NCBI GenBank assembly: GCA_965223435.1
Contig: CBDCWQ010000009.1
Location: 62,001-126,000 of the forward strand
Reading direction: 5' to 3'
Length of the DNA: 64,000 nucleotides
Origin: CBDCWQ01 sp965223435
Lineage (GTDB): Bacteria; Myxococcota; Kuafuiibacteriia; Kuafuiibacteriales; Kuafuiibacteriaceae
Below the pieces are notes generated by a model. The model saw only the letters and a list, made by a program, of their open reading frames with translations, did no database searches and was not told the origin of the DNA. Positions within the stretch are counted from its first letter, which is position 1. The number at the start of each line of letters is the position of its first letter. Positions 54,765-62,606 of the stretch are shown in pieces. The position numbers were made by a program, and so were the translations under genes.

Positions 54765-54793
54765 CCACAGGGACAGGTTGCCTGTCACCGTGG
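54765..54793. promoter_or_regulatory. inverted repeat upstream of glpD
   Basis: CCAC and GTGG flank GACAGG-TTG-CCTGTC (54772-54786), giving a 13-15 bp imperfect dyad 20 bases before the glpD start. It could be an operator or a leader hairpin. No regulator is known from this window. Confidence 0.35.
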
Positions 54794-54980
54794 TTATCCA
54801 CGAAAATCTCCCGCTGCCCCGAATCGGCTCCGCCCATCATCGAATAGGAGGCTATGCGCCCGCATCCTCTACCAACCTGACACAAACCACTCACCCAGAG
54901 CCGCACGCGAGGCTAGGAGATACGCTCCAGCGCCCTGTCCGGTGGTTCATCCATATACCACGCAAGTAAGCCGAGCGATC

Positions 54981-55008
54981 AAATAGGAACGCACAAGTTC
55001 CTGTTTAG
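54981..55008 (-). repeat. minimal R1 remnant at the end of the HD-GYP-like gene
   Basis: On the minus strand the stop codon TAA begins TAAACAGGAACTTGTGCGTT, which is the left R1 end joined to the right R1 end with the middle deleted. The short GGAAC/GTTCC hairpin that results could serve as terminator. Confidence 0.55.
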
Positions 55009-56303
55009 CGAATGCGCAACGTACTGGGACCATCTTCGAGAATCTTGATCGGCTGAATCGCCATGACCTTCATGAAAATTCGAAGAAGCACGGGATCAAA
55101 CTTGTACCGGAGTTCACCAATCATCAGAGCGAGTGCGATCTCGGGGCCGTAGGGCTCCCGAAATGGGCGCTTCGAAGTCAGCGCATCGTAGCAGTCCACG
55201 ATCGCGATGATCTTGCCGTTGATACCCAACCCCATTTTGGGGGTCACGAGCTCGATATCTCCAGTGGAAAGCTTCCTCGGAATGGCAAAATCGACACGGC
55301 TCTCGTAGGTCGCCACAATTCGGCGCATCGAGGTACGGTCAAGGCCTCGGGCCCTCAAGATCAATTTGGCCGAGCGAAGCGGATAAAGATCGACCAAGGC
55401 ACGTTCCTCTTCGCTAAGACCCCCTTTGCGGACGAGGATTCGTTCCGGAATCGAAGTGAGGCCCATCTGCGAAAAAAGAGCGGCCATCCCGATGTCGTGT
55501 ACCTGCCTCTTATCCAGGCCGAGCTCTTGGCCAAACACAATAGACAACAGACAACAATTAACCGAATGATAAGGAAGGTAATCACTTTCGCTTTTGTTGG
55601 TTGTCATACCCAGAAAATGAATCCTTTGATCGAAGCTCAAGTCGACCAAATCCTGAACAAGACGACCGCTCTTCGAAATAGGAATAGAAAAATCACCTTC
55701 GGCCACCGCGGCAAAGTACCTACGCATAAAAAACACGGCGCGGGCGTAAACGGTCATGAGGTACTTTTTGCGATCGATCTTCTCGTCGAGATCGGTTTTG
55801 GTTTCGAGAATCTTATCAAGCAGTTCTTTGACATGCGCGTAGCGCTTAAACCGAATGGACGGCAGGGGCTGGTCGCCGTCCGAATCGTCCGGAATAGAGC
55901 CCCGGTAGTCGCCGCCAAAGAGGCGCAAGAAGTCCCGGATTTCTTGGGTCGTGACCGGGCGTTTGGTATAAAAGCCACCGACGTTGCGTGCCTGAAGCTC
56001 AGAGCTCAAGTACGTCACGCTCTCAAGAGAAGCAAAATCAAACTTGAGCTGCGTTTGATTGAGAAAAATATGGGTATCGACCGCTTGTAAATCGAAGGCG
56101 CGTTCGGCGGCGATCACTGTATTGATGGCCTCGCGTAGTGATTCGATCGGCTTCAAAAAAATCGTATTGTCGGGCGCATGCAGTTTGACGTTGCGTACAA
56201 GCATGTACAGCGCCGCAACGATGGCGCGCCCGCGCTGCTGTCTACGGGTACCCCGACGACTCGCCATGCCGTCAAAATCGACCGCGCCTTTATCCTCGCT
56301 CAC
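55005..56303 (-). CDS. degenerate HD-GYP-like protein
   Basis: 432 residues. The C-terminal 200 residues follow the HD-GYP plan: HSVNCCLL, HDIGMAALFSQMGLT (H269, D270), a helix, and IIAIVDCYDALTSKRPFREP near residue 370. Other metal or c-di-GMP residues are replaced: the usual HPxxG is YPLRSA and the HHE-type segment is ATYESRVDF, so hydrolysis of cyclic di-GMP is doubtful and a scaffold role is possible. The N-terminal half is helical and unrelated to known sensors. It overlaps the HEAT protein gene by 14 bases; the stop is in a repeat remnant. Confidence 0.75.
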   Translation of the reverse strand: MSEDKGAVDFDGMASRRGTRRQQRGRAIVAALYMLVRNVKLHAPDNTIFLKPIESLREAINTVIAAERAFDLQAVDTHIFLNQTQLKFDFASLESVTYLSSELQARNVGGFYTKRPVTTQEIRDFLRLFGGDYRGSIPDDSDGDQPLPSIRFKRYAHVKELLDKILETKTDLDEKIDRKKYLMTVYARAVFFMRRYFAAVAEGDFSIPISKSGRLVQDLVDLSFDQRIHFLGMTTNKSESDYLPYHSVNCCLLSIVFGQELGLDKRQVHDIGMAALFSQMGLTSIPERILVRKGGLSEEERALVDLYPLRSAKLILRARGLDRTSMRRIVATYESRVDFAIPRKLSTGDIELVTPKMGLGINGKIIAIVDCYDALTSKRPFREPYGPEIALALMIGELRYKFDPVLLRIFMKVMAIQPIKILEDGPSTLRIR

Positions 56304-58071
56304 GTCCCCGCACCTTTTCTATTTCAAGCTTGAGTCGAAGGGCCATCTTGTGGGCCGCTTCGAGGACCTCCTTAGAGTTGTTCCGGTTTTCGACCTCCTC
56401 GGCCAAAACCTTGAAGGCTGCGACCGAACCGTGGGCACCAAGCCCAACAATGGCGGATTTCTTCAAGTGAACGAGTCGTGCCCGGCCAAAAAGACTCGTT
56501 TTTTGCTTAAACACACTGGAAAGAAACCCCAGCGCCTTGCCGGTCTTTGTCTCACCAAGAGCCGTGGCGATAGACAAACACTCCCGTGGATCCTTGGTAT
56601 GATAATCGTCCGCTCGCATGATGCTGATGAGAATCGGCGCCGCCCTTTCTGGCACCCGCGAAGCCAAACACCGATAAGCCGCTAGGCGTATCTGCAGGTT
56701 TTCATCTTCCAGCGCTTTTTCTATGTAGTGGACGGCCTCCATGCCCGGCGCACGGGCCAGATCTGTTAAGGCCGCCAACCGGATCATCATGTTCGGGTGC
56801 ACAAGGCACTTTGAAGTCAGGTTGACACGGTTCGGCGGATTGATCTGTTCAATAACCGCCAGCATATCGCGCACCATGTTCGAGGAATTGTGCAGAAGAT
56901 GGCGCGCAAATACGTTGACAGAGTCTTTACCTATTTTCGCCAAAACGTCCACGAGGATCCGCCGCCCTTCCGAGCGTTCCATGCGGCTTAGCATCGCCAC
57001 CAAAGGATCAACCTCGTTTTTACTACATGCTGACAAGTAGGCTTTGACCGCGCGCTCATCCAGCTCTTTGGACAGAGCGAGGTACTGGCCTACAGACTCA
57101 AGACGCTGCGTTTCAACCATGAGCCGACGAAAGTGCTCAACAATCTTGCCCAGCAACTGGAGCCGTGCAGGCGCCATAGGTTTTTTTTGCATGGCCTTGA
57201 ACCGCTCCAGGAGCGCCACCGACCCTTTGACATCTTCGGATAAGAGCAAGGTATCGAGCACATGCGCAAAGGAATCCCGAAGCAGCTCGAAATCACTTTC
57301 GCTGCTGTCGAGCTCCAGGACCTGAAACAAGATGAGAACCATCTTGGCAAAGAGACGTTGCTTTTCCTCGTAGTACAGCTCTTGCTGAACCCATTCATGG
57401 TCCTCTTTGGTGGCTGGCCGTCCAGAAACGATGCCACCTCGTACCTGGTCGATATCACTGAGCTCGAGTTCTAAATCCTCAAGGGACAGACGAGCGAAAC
57501 GGGTCACATCTTCGGAATTGGCGGCGAGCTGCTTACGGAGATAGCCGACAATCTTTTCAACCTCAATTTCGACCTCGTCATCGGCCAAGTCTCCAAACGC
57601 AAAGCCTTCAACAACGATGTACTCGATGTAACGAAGCTCAAGCTTCCAAAGGCGAGTGATCATGTCCTCTTGAAACAGGCTGCGCTGGGACACATTCTCC
57701 ATGGCAAGCAGGACAAATTTCAGGAGCTCGTCGACCGGGAGGTCTTCGCGAAAAATGAGGTATCGCATGCCATCCCGGTAGAATTTGTATGTCAGATTCT
57801 CTTTGTCCTGATCTTCGTAAATCACCTCACCTTCGTACTGAAGCGTAAAGGGGCCGAGTTTGAGAGGCAGCGAGCCGCATGCCTCCAAGAACTGCTGAAG
57901 CGCGTGGTGGGTCGGCTTCAAGTATTCTTCGAAACGGGAAGGGTCATGCCGATACAGGTTGATGGTCTTGATCCCCTTCAGCAGAAGGCGAAAGATTTCG
58001 GCCACCTGCTCCGAGCCGAAGGTCTCCAGCGCGGGGACGTCGGGATCGGTGATCGGCCCCTCGGCGGTCAT
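56290..58071 (-). CDS. HEAT-repeat-like helical protein
   Basis: 593 residues, wholly helical. The first 200 residues (LLLKGIKTINLYRHDPSRFEEY, DEVEIEVEKIVGYLRKQLA) resemble the N-terminal region of its downstream partner. The last 250 residues contain HEAT-type pairs (GKDSVNVFARHLLHNSSNMV, VHPNMMIRLAALTDLARAP, ENLQIRLAAYRCLASRVPE). No signal or membrane segment, so it is cytoplasmic. HEAT proteins are scaffolds. The overlap with a degenerate HD-GYP gene suggests the two act together. Confidence 0.72.
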   Translation of the reverse strand: MTAEGPITDPDVPALETFGSEQVAEIFRLLLKGIKTINLYRHDPSRFEEYLKPTHHALQQFLEACGSLPLKLGPFTLQYEGEVIYEDQDKENLTYKFYRDGMRYLIFREDLPVDELLKFVLLAMENVSQRSLFQEDMITRLWKLELRYIEYIVVEGFAFGDLADDEVEIEVEKIVGYLRKQLAANSEDVTRFARLSLEDLELELSDIDQVRGGIVSGRPATKEDHEWVQQELYYEEKQRLFAKMVLILFQVLELDSSESDFELLRDSFAHVLDTLLLSEDVKGSVALLERFKAMQKKPMAPARLQLLGKIVEHFRRLMVETQRLESVGQYLALSKELDERAVKAYLSACSKNEVDPLVAMLSRMERSEGRRILVDVLAKIGKDSVNVFARHLLHNSSNMVRDMLAVIEQINPPNRVNLTSKCLVHPNMMIRLAALTDLARAPGMEAVHYIEKALEDENLQIRLAAYRCLASRVPERAAPILISIMRADDYHTKDPRECLSIATALGETKTGKALGFLSSVFKQKTSLFGRARLVHLKKSAIVGLGAHGSVAAFKVLAEEVENRNNSKEVLEAAHKMALRLKLEIEKVRGRERG

Positions 58072-58222
58072 GGCATGCCCGGTCCCATACTTGGTGGGCT
58101 CAGCCTCGGTTGACGCGACCGGTGCGCCGTAGAGGGTAAGAAGGTTATAGGGGAACTCTTAGGCATGGCGGCAACGCTAAATGCTTGATCCTCTGGTGGA
58201 ACCCATTTATTCCTGCCCTCTC

Positions 58223-58666
58223 ATGGCTCTACACAGGTCCGGATACAACGCCGGCGACGAAGTCGACTCTAAGTGTACCAAATGCAAGCTGGTTTTGGCA
58301 CATGTGATCGTCGCCATGGTCGGCGACCAAATCGCCCGGGTCAAGTGCAACACCTGCGGGGGTGAGCATGCCTATCGGCCTCCGCCCAGCGCAAGTGAGG
58401 CCACGGCCAAAAAACGCAGGCAAGAGCGAAAAGCGACCGGTGCGGAAAAGATTTCGCGGGCCAGCGCCTCGGACTACGAGATGCTCGTACAGGGTAAAGA
58501 CTTATCCAAACCGGTCGGCTACTCGATCAAGATCGATCTCGAGCAAGATGCGGTGGTCAAACACGCCAAATTTGGCATCGGGATCGTGACCGCGCTGAAA
58601 GAAGGCAAAAAGGCCCATGTGGCCTTTCCCGACGGTGGGCGCATTCTTGTCTACGGACGAGCCTAG
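58223..58666 (+). CDS. zinc-ribbon protein with PcrA-like C-terminal segment
   Basis: 147 residues from the ATG at 58223; an in-frame ATG at 58181 would add 14 residues. The N-terminal zinc ribbon is CTKCKLVLAHVIVAMVGD then VKCNTCGGEHAYRPP. The C-terminal 35 residues (HAKFGIGIVTALKEGKKAHV, FPDGGRILVY) resemble the small domain at the end of PcrA/UvrD-type helicases, which binds RNA polymerase. Proteins of this plan are typical of Myxococcota. The stop TAG is the first three bases of a repeat R2 end. Confidence 0.68.
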   Translation: MALHRSGYNAGDEVDSKCTKCKLVLAHVIVAMVGDQIARVKCNTCGGEHAYRPPPSASEATAKKRRQERKATGAEKISRASASDYEMLVQGKDLSKPVGYSIKIDLEQDAVVKHAKFGIGIVTALKEGKKAHVAFPDGGRILVYGRA

Positions 58667-59783
58667 AGCACATTTTATAACCTCCCGCGCGCCGCCCCAA
58701 GACATCCAAAAGCGCCCAGAACGTGTCACTGCGCACCTTCCCGGCTCTGGAGGGCGCTTAAGTGCATCGCCTCATGACTTTCATGTCAGCGAGCGCTTGG
58801 CCTACGAACCAAAGGGGTTGGGCGATCACGTCTTTGTTCAGATTCAAAAAACCGATCTGAACACCATCGAAGCCGCACACAAGCTCGGCGTCGCCGCAGG
58901 CCTCGTTCATGAAACGCAAAAATCCCTCCCTCCCAGTATCGGTTTTGCCGGTCTCAAGGACCGCCATGCGGTCGCCGAACAATGGATATCGCTTTACTGG
59001 CCCGAAACCAAAGGTGCGCCGCCACTCCATCTCGCTGAGGGAGAACAACTGAAAGTTTTGCAAGTTCACCGTCATCCGCACAAGCTTCGGAGAGGACACG
59101 TCAAGAAAAACATCTTTCGAATCACGGTCAAGGACTGCCTCCCGAAAGGCTTCCAAAACGCCGAGACCATCGTCCATACCCTCCGGCGAACCGGTATCCC
59201 CAACCGTTTCGGCCCTCAACGGTTCGGACAGCGAGGGGACAATGCCCGGCGAGCCCTGGCGTTCATCCGCGGTGAGGCACGCGCGCCGAAAAACCGAAAG
59301 CTGAGGGATCTTCTGACCTCAGCCCTACAAGCAGAGGTCTTCAATCACACCTTAGATCTCAGACTGCAAGAAGGCGTCTTTGAAACTGCGCTTGTCGGGG
59401 ATTTGATGCAAAAACACGACTCGGGTGGTCTATTTGAGGTCACTGACCGCGAGGAGGCGCAACACAGGCTGGACCGGTTGGAAATATCCCCCACCGCGGC
59501 CCTTCCGGGGAAACGCACCATCAGCCCCAAAGGTCTCGCGCATGAGCTTGAGGAGCAAGCCCTCAAGATTGTGGGCATCGGCGACCGCGAGCGACTCAAA
59601 CTCCCCGACGGCTGCCGACGCGCACTCCGCTATCCGCTGGACCCCGAGATTCAATTGAGTGAGGGCCCGAAAGATTCCCTTCGGCTTGAGGTTACGCTTC
59701 CGAGCGGAGCCTACGCCACCGTTCTTTTGGACGAGATCGTCAAACCGGCGAACGGCCCCTTCACCAGAACGCTTCCGCTCTAA
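58617..59783 (+). CDS. truD: tRNA pseudouridine synthase D
   Basis: TruD converts U13 of tRNA to pseudouridine. The catalytic segment GFAGLKDRHAVAEQWIS (with the Asp) and NRFGPQRFGQRGDNARRAL are intact. 388 residues from the ATG at 58617; GTG 58635 or TTG 58647 would also serve. No standard start codon exists between 58666 and the conserved N-terminus (LPGSGGRLSASPHDFHV), so translation must begin inside the upstream gene and read through the R2 repeat end at 58664-58689. The stop TAA is the start of an R1 copy. Confidence 0.88.
   Translation: MWPFPTVGAFLSTDEPRAHFITSRAPPQDIQKRPERVTAHLPGSGGRLSASPHDFHVSERLAYEPKGLGDHVFVQIQKTDLNTIEAAHKLGVAAGLVHETQKSLPPSIGFAGLKDRHAVAEQWISLYWPETKGAPPLHLAEGEQLKVLQVHRHPHKLRRGHVKKNIFRITVKDCLPKGFQNAETIVHTLRRTGIPNRFGPQRFGQRGDNARRALAFIRGEARAPKNRKLRDLLTSALQAEVFNHTLDLRLQEGVFETALVGDLMQKHDSGGLFEVTDREEAQHRLDRLEISPTAALPGKRTISPKGLAHELEEQALKIVGIGDRERLKLPDGCRRALRYPLDPEIQLSEGPKDSLRLEVTLPSGAYATVLLDEIVKPANGPFTRTLPL
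58664..58689 (+). repeat. fragment of repeat R2 at a stop codon
   Basis: TAGAGCACATTTTATAACCT followed by CCCGCG matches the right end of R2 (23032-23057, read on the minus strand) at 24 of 26 positions. It begins with the stop TAG of the zinc-ribbon gene and is read in another frame as part of the truD N-terminus. Confidence 0.65.
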
Positions 59784-59828
59784 ACAGAAACGCACAAGTC
59801 CGGATCCAGGCCCTATGCGGCATTGGAC
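59781..59828 (+). repeat. left end of repeat R1 at the truD stop codon
   Basis: TAAACAGAAACGCACAAGTC and 28 further bases match the left end of R1 (22737-22785) with three differences. The first three bases are the truD stop. An 11-base direct repeat (CTTCCGCTCTA) lies at 59772-59782 and 59840-59850, on both sides. Confidence 0.7.
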
Positions 59829-59847
59829 TGTCCAAAAGCCTTCCGCT

Positions 59848-61161
59848 CTAGAGCTTGCGAACGTTTTCGCGATTCTTGATGTCTTTGGTCGCGTTTCGGG
59901 TGTCGATGATAAGCTTGCTGTACTGGGCGATGAACTCCCAGTCGTAGGCTTTGTGGGCGGTCAGCACGATCACTGCGTCCTGCGATGCAAGCAGCTCGGG
60001 CGTCAGCTCCACCGACTGCATGGACAGGTCGTAGTGCCGGGTCTTGCCCAACACCGGACAGTGGGGATCGTTGTACAAGACGTGCGCACCTTTGGCTTTC
60101 AAAAGGTCGATGATCTTCAGCGAAGGAGATTCTCTCACGTCGTCCACGTCGGATTTGTAGGCCAGTCCCAACACCAAGAGCCGCGAGCCGTTCACTGAGC
60201 GCTGGCGCTCATTCAGCTCACGCATGATGCCGTCTACAATGTGGTACGGCATTTGGGTGTTGATTTCGCCGGCGAGCTCAATAAAGCGCGTCGCAAAATC
60301 ATGCTCTCGTGCCTTCCAAGTCAGGTAAAAAGGATCGATGGGAATGCAGTGCCCACCCAAACCTGGACCAGGATAAAAGGGCATGAACCCAAAAGGCTTT
60401 GTGGCTGCCGCATCGATCACCTCCCAGACGTCAATGTTCATCTTCTGGCACATGAGCTTAAGCTCGTTCACCAAAGCGATATTCACCGCGCGAAAGGTAT
60501 TCTCGAAAATCTTGCAGAGCTCCGCCGCACTCATGGACGAGACGGAGATGACACGCTCAATGATCGATTCGTAAACCGCGATGGCCGCCGCCTGAGACTT
60601 GGGGTCGCCAGCCCCCACCACCTTCGGAATGGTTCGCGTTTCGAACCGAGGATTGCCGGGGTCTTCGCGCTCGGGCGAGTAGGCCAGATAGAAATCCTCT
60701 CCGGCAACCAAACCACTTTTTTCGAGGATCGGTCGGCAAACCTCTTCGGTCGTACCGGGGTAAGTGGTCGATTCCAAAATGATCAGCTGACCCTTTCGGA
60801 GTTTCTTGGCGATCTGTTCGCACGTTCCTCTGACGGCCCTCAGATCTGGCTCGCGCGTTTTGGTCAACGGGGTCGGAACCGCAATCAAGATGACGTCCGG
60901 TTGATCGATTTGGGCAAAGTCTGCGGTCGGCAAGAATTTCTCTTCGGCCACACACTGCTTCATGCGTTCAAAATCGATGTGTTTGATGTAACTTTCGCCC
61001 CTCGTCAGGGCGTCTACCTTGCCCTGATCGATATCAAAGCCCCATACTTTGAACCCGACCCTCTCGAATGCATTGACGAGTGGGAGTCCCACGTATCCGA
61101 GGCCACACACGCCCACGGACGCGCTCCGATTGTTGATTTTTTCGACCAGCTGTTCGCTCAT
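59848..61161 (-). CDS. nucleotide-sugar 6-dehydrogenase (UDP-GlcNAc dehydrogenase type)
   Basis: 437 residues from the ATG at 61161 (MSEQLVEKINNRSASVGVCG), with GGAG seven bases upstream; in-frame sequence back to 61200 is leader. It binds NAD through GLGYVGLPLVNAF and has the catalytic Cys in GLGGHCIPIDPFYLTWKARE, a form typical of WbpA-like UDP-N-acetylglucosamine dehydrogenases rather than UDP-glucose dehydrogenase. The product would be a hexuronic acid sugar nucleotide for polysaccharide. The whole UDPG/MGDH plan (LESTTYPGTTEEV, VLGLAYKSDVDDVRESPSL) is complete. No glycosyltransferases lie nearby. Confidence 0.9.
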   Translation of the reverse strand: MSEQLVEKINNRSASVGVCGLGYVGLPLVNAFERVGFKVWGFDIDQGKVDALTRGESYIKHIDFERMKQCVAEEKFLPTADFAQIDQPDVILIAVPTPLTKTREPDLRAVRGTCEQIAKKLRKGQLIILESTTYPGTTEEVCRPILEKSGLVAGEDFYLAYSPEREDPGNPRFETRTIPKVVGAGDPKSQAAAIAVYESIIERVISVSSMSAAELCKIFENTFRAVNIALVNELKLMCQKMNIDVWEVIDAAATKPFGFMPFYPGPGLGGHCIPIDPFYLTWKAREHDFATRFIELAGEINTQMPYHIVDGIMRELNERQRSVNGSRLLVLGLAYKSDVDDVRESPSLKIIDLLKAKGAHVLYNDPHCPVLGKTRHYDLSMQSVELTPELLASQDAVIVLTAHKAYDWEFIAQYSKLIIDTRNATKDIKNRENVRKL

Positions 61162-61298
61162 TTTCGTTCTCCAGAATTTGAAAGAGGCGTTTGTTAGCAC
61201 CCCACTCCGGCAGTACGCAAGTGTACAAAAAGCTTCTTAACCGTGCAGAAATAGACGGAATTTTGACCAGAACGTCCGAAGGTGTGATTTATCTCACA

Positions 61299-62315
61299 TC
61301 ACTGGGACTGGGCTTTTTCGTAGCGGTCAATGATCTGGCGTACTTCGTCGGCATCTTGGGCATTGGGCTCTAGGTCAAGATACCGACGGTAGTGTTTGAC
61401 GGCCTCCGCCCGCTGCTCGAGCGACGCATAGGCAATGGCGAGGCCGCGCTCGGCACCGGACAGTTTGGGTTCCAAAGCGAGGGCGCGCTGGTACGCGGCG
61501 ATCGCCTTGTTGGCCTGGGCCTTCCCTTGGAGCGCCCAGGTATGTCCCTCTTCCAGGGCGGCCAAGGCTTTCTCCCGCTTTTTCTTGGCGAGTTCGAGTT
61601 TGGGATCCACCTCGACGGCGCTTTCTCTCTTTTTCTCTTCGAAGTGGGCGTAGACCGCGGCAAGGCCGCCAAGAACGCCGAGCGCAAGAACGGATATGAT
61701 GAGCCATTCAGGAACACGACGGGGTTTTGCGGCGGGGACTTCGGGCGTGATCTCGACTTCGGCAATCTCGGCGCCCATGTCCTCCTCCAAGTAGGCCTGG
61801 GCGCGCGCATCTTCGGCCTCGCGCTTTTCCGCCTCCTCGGCTTCGAGCTCCGCAACCAGGAGGTGTGCAGGCTTCACCTTGCCGGTGACGTCACGCGCGG
61901 GGGGAGCCGGCTCGGGTTCCTTTTTGGGCTCTGGTTTTTTGTCGGCTGCAAGTGCGCTGACAGCCATCGGGCTGGTCTGCTGGCTTCCGGCGGTAAAACG
62001 CTGTACGGCCCGGACCCGCGCAGACCAAGTGGCGGGGACAGTGTCGTCGATCTGACGACGTCGAACCGGAACCGAGGGTCCAGCGGTGGACACCAATCGC
62101 TGTTTGGGCGTTTGAGCCACCTCGAGGAGCGGATCCGACCCACCCGTCTTGAGCACGGCCAAATGGTGGGGATCTGGGCCTGATTTGGGAGCCGGAACAT
62201 CGGCGCTGCCCCCATCTGAGGCCCGCGGGGACTCAGCGAGCTCCTGCCCGCAGGATGGGCATGCGGCGGCTTGCTTGGCGCCATAGTCATGGGAGCAGTG
62301 GGGGCACTGCGGCAT
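61299..62315 (-). CDS. zinc-ribbon, single-pass TPR protein
   Basis: 338 residues from the ATG at 62315 (MPQCPHCSHDYGAKQAAACP); upstream in-frame codons give no similar sequence. It has a CPHC/CPSC zinc ribbon at residues 4-22, then a Pro/Ala/Glu-rich disordered stretch to about 205, a membrane helix (EWLIISVLALGVLGGLAAVYA), a charged helix and a TPR pair (KAIAAYQRALALEPKLSGAE, AEAVKHYRRYLDLEPNAQDAD). The zinc ribbon is cytoplasmic and the TPR periplasmic if the helix spans once. The family is common in Myxococcota; function unknown. Confidence 0.75.
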   Translation of the reverse strand: MPQCPHCSHDYGAKQAAACPSCGQELAESPRASDGGSADVPAPKSGPDPHHLAVLKTGGSDPLLEVAQTPKQRLVSTAGPSVPVRRRQIDDTVPATWSARVRAVQRFTAGSQQTSPMAVSALAADKKPEPKKEPEPAPPARDVTGKVKPAHLLVAELEAEEAEKREAEDARAQAYLEEDMGAEIAEVEITPEVPAAKPRRVPEWLIISVLALGVLGGLAAVYAHFEEKKRESAVEVDPKLELAKKKREKALAALEEGHTWALQGKAQANKAIAAYQRALALEPKLSGAERGLAIAYASLEQRAEAVKHYRRYLDLEPNAQDADEVRQIIDRYEKAQSQ

Positions 62316-62406
62316 GGCTTTGAGTGTACAAAGAGTTGGCCACCAGACACACCTCCGACTTTGCCCGAGTCTGTCCCCAAGGTCCCCCACGGGGCTCACC
62401 CAATCG

Positions 62407-62432
62407 CCGCTTGGGTAAAAAGCGGTTTTATA
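62407..62432 (+). terminator. terminator-like hairpin with T run
   Basis: CCGCTT (62407-62412) pairs with AAGCGG (62420-62425) around a seven-base loop, followed by TTTTATAT. It reads as an intrinsic terminator on the + strand, yet no + strand gene precedes it. It could belong to a leader of selB or to an antisense transcript. Confidence 0.4.
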
Positions 62433-62606
62433 TCCACGACTTATAGACGTATTCGATCAGGCCACCAGGCGGCCTATCCCCAAACCTTCCGTGGCCACGA
62501 AAATCCCTCAAACGGCTACCCGAGGGGTATATATGCTCATGTTTTCCCGGACATAGAGCGGCTCGGGTTTCAAGCAAGGGCCCAGGGTGGTAGCCACAAG
62601 CCCTCT

